Origin: Litorimonas sp049647245
GTDB taxonomy: Bacteria > Pseudomonadota > Alphaproteobacteria > Caulobacterales > Maricaulaceae
Length of the DNA: 28,030 nt
Assembly (NCBI GenBank): GCA_049647245.1
Contig: JBARXH010000220.1
Span: forward strand, 1-28,030
Direction: 5' to 3'
Part shown: positions 15,584 through 23,328 of the stretch, piece by piece
Layout: each line of letters starts with the position of its first letter
Numbering within the stretch: position 1 is the first letter of the stretch
The notes under the pieces: generated by a model
Told to the model about the DNA's origin: nothing
Databases searched by the model: none
The model's input: the letters and a program-made list of their open reading frames with translations, nothing else
Translations under genes and position numbers: made by a program

Positions 15584-17497
15584 ATGAAACAGTTCTTCCT
15601 CGCCACTTCTTGTCTCGCGATTGTCGCGATGAGTGCCTGCCAACCGGTGCAGACAGCTGACGCAGAAAACACGGCGCAAAATCTGACGGAAGCAGCGGTC
15701 TCCGAAGCGCCCTCCCGCCCCTCGGTGCAGGATGCGCGGGAATTTCTGGAGCGCGCCGAGTCAGAACTGGTCGAGACCAATGCGATTTCGGCCCGCGCCG
15801 CGTGGATCAACGCAAACTTCGTCACCGAAGATACGAATGCGCTGGTGGCCCAGACAGCCGCCGAAAGTGCCAAACTCGCGTCTCGATTGGCCAACGAAGC
15901 CAAGCGGTTCAACGACCTGTCCCTGCCCGCGGACATGCGCCGCAAGATCGAGATGCTGAAGCGCGGATCCAACTTCCCGGCCCCGATGCGAGAGGGCGCG
16001 GCTGAAGAGCTGGCAGGCATCATGGCGAAGCTCGACGCGACCTACGCGCAGGGACGTTTCGCATTCGATCCTCAAGACCCTGAACTGGACGCCATGCTGG
16101 GTGAACGCCCGGACGGGACGGTTCATCTGGGACAGGCCGTCTGGATGATGGCCAATCTGCGCGATCCGGAGACGCTGAGGCGGGTCTGGGAAGGATGGCG
16201 CACCGTAAGCCCGTCCATGAAGGACGACTATGCGCGCATGGTCGAGTTGATTAACGAAGGCGCCAAAGAGCTCGGGTACGCCGATGCAGGCGCTCTGTGG
16301 CGCGGCGGCTACGATATGGATGCTGACGCATTCGCGATCGAGGTCGACCGTCTTTGGGACCAAGTCAATCCACTCTACGAGCAGCTCCACTGTTATGTTC
16401 GCGGGGAATTGAACGAAGCCTACGGCGATGACGTTGTGCCCTTGGACGAGCCGATCCGTGCCGACCTGCTGGGCAATATGTGGGCGCAGCAATGGGGTAA
16501 TGTCTATCCGCTCGTCGCGCCAGAGGATGCAGGTGAAGGCGTGGATGTGACCGCCTTGCTTGAAGAGAAGGGCTACGACGCCATGCAGATGGTGCGCACG
16601 GCTGACGACTTCTTCGTGTCAATGGGATTCGCGCCCATGCCGGATACGTTCTGGGACCGCTCTCTCATCACCAAGCCGCAGGACCGCGACGTGCAATGCC
16701 ATGCCTCGGCCTGGAACCTGGACGATCTGGAGGATGTGCGCATCAAGATGTGTACGGAGGTCACGGGCGATGACTTCCGAACCGTGCACCACGAGATCGG
16801 CCACAACATCTATCAGCGGGCCTACAAGGACCAGCCGGTGTTCTACAAGGACGGTGCCAATGACGGGTTCCACGAGGCCATTGGCGACATGATCGCCCTG
16901 TCCATCACGCCGGAATATCTCGTTCAGATCGGTCTGCTGGATGAGGCCGACCTGCCCGGAGAAGACGCCGACATCGCCTTGCTGATGCGCAGCGCAATGG
17001 ACAAGATCGCCTTCCTGCCGTTCGGCCTGCTGGTCGACAAATGGCGCTGGCAGGTCTTCAATGGAGTGCTGTCGCCTGATGAATACAATGACGGCTGGTG
17101 GGCTCTGCGTACCCAGTACCAAGGTATCCAGCCCCCGGGAGACCGTCCGGCGAACGCCTTCGACCCGGGCGCGAAATATCACATCCCCGGCAATACGCCC
17201 TACATGCGCTATTTCCTCGCCCACATCCTTCAGTTCCAGTTCCATAAGGCAGCGTGCGAGCAGGCTGGCTTCGAGGGGCCGTTGCACCGCTGCTCCGTCT
17301 ACGGAAACGAAGAGGTCGGGGCGGCTTTCAACGACATGCTGGAGATGGGCTCCTCCCAGCCCTGGCCGGATGCGCTGGAAGCCTTCACGGGAACGCGCGA
17401 CATGGACGGTACCGCCATACTGGAATATTACGCGCCGCTGATCGGGTATCTCGAGACGGCCAATGAAGGCCGGACCTGCGGGTGGGAGACACCCTAG
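15584..17497 (+). CDS. M2-family peptidyl-dipeptidase (ACE-like) lipoprotein
   Basis: The protein belongs to the M2 zinc peptidases, homologues of angiotensin-converting enzyme that release C-terminal dipeptides. The 637 residues start with a lipoprotein-type signal (ATSCLAIVAMSACQ), with probable lipidation at the Cys of SAC, so it should face the periplasm on a membrane anchor. The zinc site is HEIGH at 403-407, with the third ligand E431 in DGFHEAIGD, both matching ACE. AWINANFVTEDTN near the N-terminus and PGAKYHIPGNTPYMRYFLA near the C-terminus are also M2 signatures. The chain is a single catalytic domain without a C-terminal anchor. The ATG at 15584 was chosen for the signal peptide; the 128 bp upstream, shared with hemH, shows no convincing consensus promoter. 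Confidence 0.93.
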   Translation: MKQFFLATSCLAIVAMSACQPVQTADAENTAQNLTEAAVSEAPSRPSVQDAREFLERAESELVETNAISARAAWINANFVTEDTNALVAQTAAESAKLASRLANEAKRFNDLSLPADMRRKIEMLKRGSNFPAPMREGAAEELAGIMAKLDATYAQGRFAFDPQDPELDAMLGERPDGTVHLGQAVWMMANLRDPETLRRVWEGWRTVSPSMKDDYARMVELINEGAKELGYADAGALWRGGYDMDADAFAIEVDRLWDQVNPLYEQLHCYVRGELNEAYGDDVVPLDEPIRADLLGNMWAQQWGNVYPLVAPEDAGEGVDVTALLEEKGYDAMQMVRTADDFFVSMGFAPMPDTFWDRSLITKPQDRDVQCHASAWNLDDLEDVRIKMCTEVTGDDFRTVHHEIGHNIYQRAYKDQPVFYKDGANDGFHEAIGDMIALSITPEYLVQIGLLDEADLPGEDADIALLMRSAMDKIAFLPFGLLVDKWRWQVFNGVLSPDEYNDGWWALRTQYQGIQPPGDRPANAFDPGAKYHIPGNTPYMRYFLAHILQFQFHKAACEQAGFEGPLHRCSVYGNEEVGAAFNDMLEMGSSQPWPDALEAFTGTRDMDGTAILEYYAPLIGYLETANEGRTCGWETP

Positions 17498-17509
17498 CCG
17501 AGCGTCAGT

Positions 17510-17523
17510 TTTGGTTAACCAAA
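17510..17523. promoter_or_regulatory. 14-bp perfect palindrome TTTGGTTAACCAAA upstream of the PopA-like gene
   Basis: The palindrome lies 31-44 bp before the ATG of the next gene, in a 56-bp intergenic stretch. Its centre GGTTAACC holds the TTAACC half-site known for the cell-cycle regulator CtrA, present on both strands. A full TTAA-N7-TTAA site is not present. It could equally bind another dimeric regulator. Confidence 0.4.
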
Positions 17524-17553
17524 GGGAAAGGGGCGCGACGTAACGGTTCGGCC

Positions 17554-18906
17554 ATGTCGAATCTGGGGAAAGACACGTCGGAAGGGATCAGCGCGCGCGT
17601 CAATCGCCGCGTCTTGATCGTAACGGACGACGTGGATGGATCGCTCGCCCTTGTCGATCATCTGCGCACCCTGTCCATGGATGTCAGCCTGACGGGCTAT
17701 GACGGTACGGGCGAGATGGAACTGCCCGACCGCGCGCCGTCCGCCGTCCTGTGCTTCCTGTCAGATTTCGTGGAGCACGGGCCCGAAATCGTGGCCCGGA
17801 TCCGTGCCGCCTACCCGCACAGGAGTCCCACGATCGTTGGCCGCCTCATGCGAGAAGCGCCAGGGGACCATCCGTACGACTCGGTTTTGTATGAACCTGT
17901 CCACGCCGTGCAGGTCGCTTATAGGATCGCTTCGTTGATCCGGCTCGGCCAGATCGAGCGGGAGATTATAAGGCGTCGCGAAACGATGCGGGAGAGTTTC
18001 GGCATGGACCTAGACCTGCCCGACACACCGCTTCGCCAGCCCTTCCGTGTGCTCTTCATCGGGAAGGCCGATCCGGCCTACATGGCCGTCGTCAATGCGC
18101 TGCAGGACAAGAATGTCGATGTCGTCGCGGCGTTTACGTCGTTCTCCGCCTTCGACTATCTCCATGAGAGCGACTTCGATGCGGTCGTCATGAACGCATT
18201 GGAAGGCAGCGAGCCTGCCATGACGATCGCCGAGACCATGCGGCGGAACCCGCGCTTGTTCCACGTTCCAACCTTGTTGCTAGTCCGCAAGACGGTTTTC
18301 CGGGATGCGGATGTCGCCTATTCCCACGGGGTCAAGGATCTGATCGATGCATCCGCACCGCCTGAGGAATTGAGCGGACGTATTCTCGAACTGGCCAACG
18401 ACTGCCGCTTGCACAAGCGGCTGAAGACGGAGTTTTCCAACCTCGGCGGAGTGACCTGCTCGGATCCGGAGACGGGTGCCCTGAACACGGCCTTCCTGAA
18501 CGCCCATCTGAAACGAGTGGCGCAGGATTGCCGCAACCGCCAGCTTCCCCTGTCCGTCCTGACGATCAAGCTCGTGCCGAAGCTCCGCGCGACCCTTGCC
18601 GCGGACGGCCTGTCCAAGGCGTTCGCGCAGAGCATTCGCAACATCGCCAGCATCGTCCGGATGCAGGACATTGTCGGACGGGTGGACGCGGATACGCTTA
18701 TCGTGGCCTTCCCCGAAGAGTTCCGCAAAGATGTGGCGCGGATCGCGGCTCGTATCACCGAAATGATCGAAACGAGCACCTTCCCCGACGCCGGAGACAC
18801 GGCCGACGCCCTGCGCATGTCGGTCAAGACCGCTATTCTCGAGCAGGTCGAGCCTGTCGATGACCCAGCCCAAGCCGAGACGAGAACCGAGCCGATCTCC
18901 GCCTAG
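17554..18906 (+). CDS. popA: PopA-like c-di-GMP effector: two receiver-like domains and a degenerate GGDEF
   Basis: The 450-residue protein has the PleD/PopA layout. A first receiver-like domain (about 22-145) begins RRVLIVTDDVDGS; a second (about 168-295) begins FRVLFIGKADP. In the second the phosphoacceptor position is N (FDAVVMNALEG), and in the first the expected aspartate is not evident, so both look inactive or altered. The C-terminal GGDEF domain (about 310-435) has DADTL at 378-382 in place of GGDEF, so it should not make c-di-GMP. The inhibitory-site motif RxxD is kept as RMQD (369-372), exactly five residues before, so it should still bind c-di-GMP. In Caulobacter, PopA with these traits helps deliver CtrA for ClpXP proteolysis; this role is inferred here. 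Its stop codon is interlocked with that of mfd. Confidence 0.75.
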   Translation: MSNLGKDTSEGISARVNRRVLIVTDDVDGSLALVDHLRTLSMDVSLTGYDGTGEMELPDRAPSAVLCFLSDFVEHGPEIVARIRAAYPHRSPTIVGRLMREAPGDHPYDSVLYEPVHAVQVAYRIASLIRLGQIEREIIRRRETMRESFGMDLDLPDTPLRQPFRVLFIGKADPAYMAVVNALQDKNVDVVAAFTSFSAFDYLHESDFDAVVMNALEGSEPAMTIAETMRRNPRLFHVPTLLLVRKTVFRDADVAYSHGVKDLIDASAPPEELSGRILELANDCRLHKRLKTEFSNLGGVTCSDPETGALNTAFLNAHLKRVAQDCRNRQLPLSVLTIKLVPKLRATLAADGLSKAFAQSIRNIASIVRMQDIVGRVDADTLIVAFPEEFRKDVARIAARITEMIETSTFPDAGDTADALRMSVKTAILEQVEPVDDPAQAETRTEPISA

Positions 18907-21900
18907 GCGGCTTCCCGCGCAGGCTGTTCCACGATCAGCGCCTTCACCGCTTTTTCCGCGCCGCGGACCCGGGCCTTGGGCGTGTCGAAGTTGCCCTGCA
19001 CCAGGATCGTCTGATCGGGTCGGAGGCGCCAGCCGCTGTTCTGAGTGATCGCGTTCATGACTACGGATGGGTCCTTCACATCGGCATGGCGCATGGACAG
19101 GACGACGCCCTTTGGTCCCGCATCGACCTTTTCCACGTGAGCCAGACGACACAGACGCTTGATCTTCATGACTTTAAGAAGGGCATCCACTTCGTCCGGT
19201 AGCGGGCCGAACCGGTCGATCATCTCGGCGGCAAGCGCGTCGCTGTCCGTGTCGCTCTCAAGATCCGAAATCCGGCGGTAGAGTGACAGACGCAGGTTCA
19301 GGTCCTCGACATAGTCTTCCGGGATCAGCACGGCGACGCCGAGATTGACCTGCGGCGTCCAGGTCTGGTCCGACACGTTGTCATCATCCTTCAGCTCCGC
19401 CACAGCTTCTTCGAGCATATGCTGGTATAGCTCGACACCCAGCTCCTTGACGTGGCCGGACTGCTCTTCGCCCAGCGGGTTGCCGCCACCCCGCATGTCG
19501 AGATCGTGACTCGCGAGGGTGAAGCCTGCACCAAGCGTATCGAGCGACTGCAGGACCTTGAGGCGCTGCATGGCACCCTGCGTGGCGACATGTTCGTCCG
19601 GCATGGTCAGGTAGGCGTAGGCGCGGGTTTTCGACCGGCCGACGCGTCCGCGCATCTGGTAAAGCTGCGCCAGCCCAAACCGGTCGGCCCTGTTGATGAT
19701 CATCGTGTTGGCCGTGGGAATGTCGATCCCGCTCTCGATGATAGACGTCGACAGCAGCACGTCATACTGCCCGTCATAGAAAGCGCTCATGATCTCGTCG
19801 AGCGCGCCCGCCGCCATCTGCCCGTGGGCGACCACATACTTCACTTCAGGCACGCTGGTACGGAGAAACTCCTCCAGCCGAGGGATGTCCGCGATCCGCG
19901 GGGTGACGTAGTAGCTCTGGCCGCCGCGGTACTTCTCGCGCAGCAGTGCCTTGCGTATCGACACTTCGTCGAACGGCAGGACGTATGTTCGCACGGCGAG
20001 ACGATCCACGGGTGGCGTGGCGATCAGGGACAGGTCGCGAATGCCCGTCAGCGCCATCTGCAGGGTGCGGGGGATCGGTGTGGCCGTCAGGGTCAACATG
20101 TGCACGTCGGCCCGTAAAGCCTTGAGGCGTTCCTTGTGGCGAACCCCGAAGCGCTGTTCCTCATCCACGATGACGAGGCCGAGGTTCTGGAAGCTCACTT
20201 GTTTTGACAGGACCGCATGTGTGCCAACGACGATGTCGACTTCGCCCTTCGCCAGCGACTCGCGGCTCAACTTGGCCTCCGACGCCGGAACGAGGCGGGA
20301 GAGCTGACGGACCTTGACCGGCATGCCGCGGAAGCGCTCCTTGAAGGTCTTGAAGTGTTGCCGCGCCAGTAGCGTCGTCGGTGCGACGACCGCGACCTGC
20401 CGGCCCGTGATGGCGACCGCGAACGCGGCGCGCAGGGCCACTTCCGTCTTGCCGAAGCCCACATCGCCGCAGATCAGCCGGTCCATCGGCTTGCCAGAGG
20501 TCAGATCGGCGAACACGTCCTTGATGGCGTTCAGCTGATCATCGGTTTCGGCATAAGGGAAGCGCGCCGCGAACTCGTTATAGGCACCCTGGTCGATCTC
20601 GATCGGTTCGATCGTCTTCATGGCGCGTTTCGCGGCGATCTTGATCAGCTCAGCCGCCATCTCGCGAAGTTTGCCCTTGGCCTTGGCCTTGCGGCTTTGC
20701 CACGCAACGCCACCCAGCTTGTCCAGGACCGCATTCTCGTTGGCATTGCCGTAGCGGGACAGCAGTTCGATATTCTCGACGGGAAGATAGAGCTTGGCCG
20801 AACCGGCATACTCCAGTTCCAGCGTGTCGTGCGGCGCTCCGCCGACGTCCAGGGTTTTCAGGCCGAGATAGCGGCCCACGCCGTGATCGATGTGGACGAC
20901 GAGGTCGCCTGGGTTGAGCGCGCTGGCTTCGGCGATGAAGTTCTTCGCGCGGCGTTTGCGGCCGCGGTTGACGAGCCTGTCGCCGAGAATGTCCTGCTCG
21001 GAGATCACGGCCAGGTCGTCCATGACGAAGCCCTGCTCGAGTGGCAGGATGACCGCCCTCACCTCGCACGGTTCCACGTCGAAGGCGGCGCGGCCGTCGC
21101 GCGCCATAGGCACGATCACGCCTTGGTCTTCCAGCACATTCGTGAGGCGTTCGCGCGAGCCCTCCGACCACGCTGCGAGCCAGACACGGTGCTTGGTTTC
21201 TCGCAAAGCCTGAACGTGCCGGGCGACCGAGTCGAACACGTTGACACCTTCGGTCTGGCGTTCGGCAAGGAAGCTACGGCCTAGGCGCGCGCCGAAGTCG
21301 ACCTTATTGCCTTCGTCAGGTGCATCGAATGCCGAGTGCTGGCGAGTCTGGAACGGCGCGGTCAGCTCCGACAATTCGATCGGGGGAATATATAATGCGT
21401 CGGTCGGCAAGGGCCGATAGAGCCCGGCCGTCTTGGCCGGATCGCCGGAACCGGTGTCACGCGCTTCCTGGTGTTCGCGGCGCGAGGTATAGAAGTCTTC
21501 GATGAGCGCTTCGCGTTCCGCCATGGCTTCGTTGGCCAAACCGTCGAAGGCGACGATGGCCTGAGGGCCGACATAGTCGAGCACGCTTTCCGTGTGGTCG
21601 TAGAAGAGCGGGAGATAGTGCTCGATCCCCTGAGGGCGGATGCCATCGGTCACCGCAGCATAGACCGGGTCCCGGCTGACACCGCCACCGAACGCCGCGA
21701 TATACCCTTTGCGGAACTGGCTGATCGTGTCCTCTTCGATGAAGACTTCGCTGACCGGTGCGAGGGTCAGGCTCTTCAGCGCGTTCGTCGTGCGCTGCGT
21801 TTCCACATCGAACTCGCGCACACTCTCCAACTCGTCGCCGAAGAAATCGAGCCTGAGAGGTGCCTTGCGCGTGGGCGGGAAGATATCGATCAGCCCGCCC

Positions 21901-22400
21901 CGCACGGCATAGTCGCCCGGTTCGACCACCGTGGAGGCGCGCACATAGCCGTTGCGCGACAGATAGCGCTCCAGATCCTCCCGGCGTACATCGTCGCCGA
22001 CCTTGGCGCGGAAGCCCGCGCCCTTGATGATCTTCCGCGGCGGCACGCGCTGCAGCAGCGCCGACACGGTCGTCACCACGATCAGGGGCTTGGTCGTCTT
22101 GACGGCCAGGAGGCTGTAGAGCGCACCGGCCCGGCGGGCAGCCAGAACTCGGCTGGGCGAGACGCGGTCATAAGGCAGCGCATCCCATGCCGGCAGGTTC
22201 AGGACGGGCACATCCGGCTGGAAGAAGCGGCAGGCCGAGGTGAATGCAGCCGCCCGCGCATCGTCACGCGCCACGAAGAGCACACGCCCCGACGTTTTTA
22301 CTGCTGCGCGCGTGACTACGAGGGCATCCGGACCCTCTGGCAGTCCCGCGGCGGTCAGTGAAAGATCAGGGCCGACATATCTGGAAAGCTGTATCTGCAT
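18903..22400 (-). CDS. mfd: Transcription-repair coupling factor
   Basis: Mfd removes RNA polymerase stalled at DNA lesions and recruits UvrA. The 1165-residue protein has the full domain set: the UvrB-like N-terminal region (about 1-350), the RNA-polymerase-interacting CarD-like domain (about 485-580: NPGDLVVHIDHGVGRYLG), then the RecG-like translocase with Walker A GDVGFGKTE near 647, DEEQRFG near 743 and TATPIPRTLQMAL. The translocation motif region MRGRVGRSKTRAYAYL and the C-terminal TRCF domain complete it. The ATG at 22400 begins MQIQLSRYVGPDL. The gene lies near sdhE and recG, an arrangement I recall from other alphaproteobacteria. Its TAG shares the tetramer CTAG with the popA-like stop. 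Confidence 0.97.
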   Translation of the reverse strand: MQIQLSRYVGPDLSLTAAGLPEGPDALVVTRAAVKTSGRVLFVARDDARAAAFTSACRFFQPDVPVLNLPAWDALPYDRVSPSRVLAARRAGALYSLLAVKTTKPLIVVTTVSALLQRVPPRKIIKGAGFRAKVGDDVRREDLERYLSRNGYVRASTVVEPGDYAVRGGLIDIFPPTRKAPLRLDFFGDELESVREFDVETQRTTNALKSLTLAPVSEVFIEEDTISQFRKGYIAAFGGGVSRDPVYAAVTDGIRPQGIEHYLPLFYDHTESVLDYVGPQAIVAFDGLANEAMAEREALIEDFYTSRREHQEARDTGSGDPAKTAGLYRPLPTDALYIPPIELSELTAPFQTRQHSAFDAPDEGNKVDFGARLGRSFLAERQTEGVNVFDSVARHVQALRETKHRVWLAAWSEGSRERLTNVLEDQGVIVPMARDGRAAFDVEPCEVRAVILPLEQGFVMDDLAVISEQDILGDRLVNRGRKRRAKNFIAEASALNPGDLVVHIDHGVGRYLGLKTLDVGGAPHDTLELEYAGSAKLYLPVENIELLSRYGNANENAVLDKLGGVAWQSRKAKAKGKLREMAAELIKIAAKRAMKTIEPIEIDQGAYNEFAARFPYAETDDQLNAIKDVFADLTSGKPMDRLICGDVGFGKTEVALRAAFAVAITGRQVAVVAPTTLLARQHFKTFKERFRGMPVKVRQLSRLVPASEAKLSRESLAKGEVDIVVGTHAVLSKQVSFQNLGLVIVDEEQRFGVRHKERLKALRADVHMLTLTATPIPRTLQMALTGIRDLSLIATPPVDRLAVRTYVLPFDEVSIRKALLREKYRGGQSYYVTPRIADIPRLEEFLRTSVPEVKYVVAHGQMAAGALDEIMSAFYDGQYDVLLSTSIIESGIDIPTANTMIINRADRFGLAQLYQMRGRVGRSKTRAYAYLTMPDEHVATQGAMQRLKVLQSLDTLGAGFTLASHDLDMRGGGNPLGEEQSGHVKELGVELYQHMLEEAVAELKDDDNVSDQTWTPQVNLGVAVLIPEDYVEDLNLRLSLYRRISDLESDTDSDALAAEMIDRFGPLPDEVDALLKVMKIKRLCRLAHVEKVDAGPKGVVLSMRHADVKDPSVVMNAITQNSGWRLRPDQTILVQGNFDTPKARVRGAEKAVKALIVEQPAREAA

Positions 22401-22502
22401 GGTCGTCCGGTTGCGGTTCGGATTGGGCCTGTATGGAAGGCGGCGACGGAGTTCAACACAGGCGTCTGAGCCGCGCTGTGGCTTATGGATGCATGATCGA
22501 AC

Positions 22503-22508
22503 TATAAT
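22503..22508 (+). promoter_or_regulatory. Consensus -10 element (TATAAT) for the glycine-zipper gene
   Basis: A perfect TATAAT lies 67 bp before the ATG in the divergent gap after the mfd start. It is centred in the small inverted repeat GAAC-TATAAT-GTTC (22499-22512). No good TTGACA-like hexamer is found 16-18 bp upstream, so a second factor or a weak -35 is possible. The rest of the 22401-22575 gap shows nothing else I can support. Confidence 0.5.
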
Positions 22509-22575
22509 GTTCCCGAAAGGTCGTCTTCATGCCCGCCATGGTGTTGGACGAATGCATCAAGAAGCAGGGAACATC

Positions 22576-22968
22576 ATGACTCGCAAAAACACTTCACGGA
22601 CTCGCGGAACCGCTGCAATCTTCGCTCTCATCGGCTTCGGTGTGTCCGGTTGCGCCTCGACCGGGGCCGACTACACGCCGGTCATCGACGGACCCGAAGC
22701 GCCGACCTTTCAAGCCGACCTGCAGGACTGCCAGGAACTGGCAACCACCAAGAAGTTCGACAACGGAGACACCCGAACGGACGCGGCGGTCGGTGCAGGT
22801 GTCGGAGCCGTTATCGGCGTCATCGACGGCGGCGTAGCCGAAGCGGCCGCCGGCGCGGTCATTGGCGGCCTTTTCGGTGCAGGCGGTGGAGCGCTCGAGA
22901 CTCGTGACGAGCGCAAGGACATCGTCATGGCCTGCATGACAGGCCGCGGCCACAAGGTCGTCGGCTAG
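22576..22968 (+). CDS. Glycine-zipper lipoprotein
   Basis: A 130-residue predicted lipoprotein. The signal peptide (hydrophobic core AAIFALIGFGVSG) ends in a lipobox VSGC with lipidation at the cysteine. The mature part has a glycine-zipper segment (AAVGAGVGAVIGVIDGGVAE, then AGAVIGGLFGAGGGAL), a small-residue helix repeat found in outer-membrane lipoproteins of the 17-kDa antigen/SlyB type. The start is supported by AGGGA 5 nt before the ATG. Longer in-frame readings run antisense through mfd and were rejected. A role in envelope organisation is likely from the family only. Its TAG is interlocked with that of sdhE. Confidence 0.85.
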   Translation: MTRKNTSRTRGTAAIFALIGFGVSGCASTGADYTPVIDGPEAPTFQADLQDCQELATTKKFDNGDTRTDAAVGAGVGAVIGVIDGGVAEAAAGAVIGGLFGAGGGALETRDERKDIVMACMTGRGHKVVG

Positions 22969-23246
22969 CCGATCTTCGGGCGGTAGACCCTCAGACGTTC
23001 CAGCAAGGGCGTATCGTAGTTGGCAGGGACCGGCAGAGTTTCGATGATCCACGCATAGATGTCGTGATCCTTGGCACCCAGCAGGTCCTCGAACATGATG
23101 ACTTCGTCGTCCGACAGAGTCGGTCCGTGTTCTCTCGCGAACCCGCCCAGGATCATGTCGGCTTCCTTGAAACCCCGGTAGTGCGCCCTGTGGATGAGGC
23201 GCTTGCGGCGCGTGCCCATGTCGATTGTGTCGGTCGGTGACGTCAT
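22965..23246 (-). CDS. sdhE: Succinate dehydrogenase flavinylation factor
   Basis: SdhE promotes covalent FAD attachment to SdhA. The 93-residue protein carries the DUF339/Sdh5 signature: RRKRLIHRAHYRGFKEADMI with the key RGxxE motif, and further on FEDLLGAKDHDIYAWI. The ATG at 23246 gives MTSPTDTIDMG before the conserved block; the Met two residues before RRKR (MGTRRKR) is an alternative start. It lies between mfd and divergent recG. No succinate dehydrogenase genes are in the window. Confidence 0.93.
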   Translation of the reverse strand: MTSPTDTIDMGTRRKRLIHRAHYRGFKEADMILGGFAREHGPTLSDDEVIMFEDLLGAKDHDIYAWIIETLPVPANYDTPLLERLRVYRPKIG

Positions 23247-23328
23247 GTCGTCGCCATACTGAAGCCTGCCTGCACTGTCACGCGCGAGGCGCTTGCACGC
23301 GCGGACTTGCCGCGCCAAGTCGGGTCCC

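Noticed and set aside
21471..22361. Plus-strand open frame opposite mfd
   Set aside because: It is antisense to the conserved Mfd N-terminal region with no recognisable protein features.
22499..22512. LexA (SOS) box
   Set aside because: The alphaproteobacterial LexA site is a direct repeat GTTC-N7-GTTC; here the arms are inverted with a 6-bp spacer.
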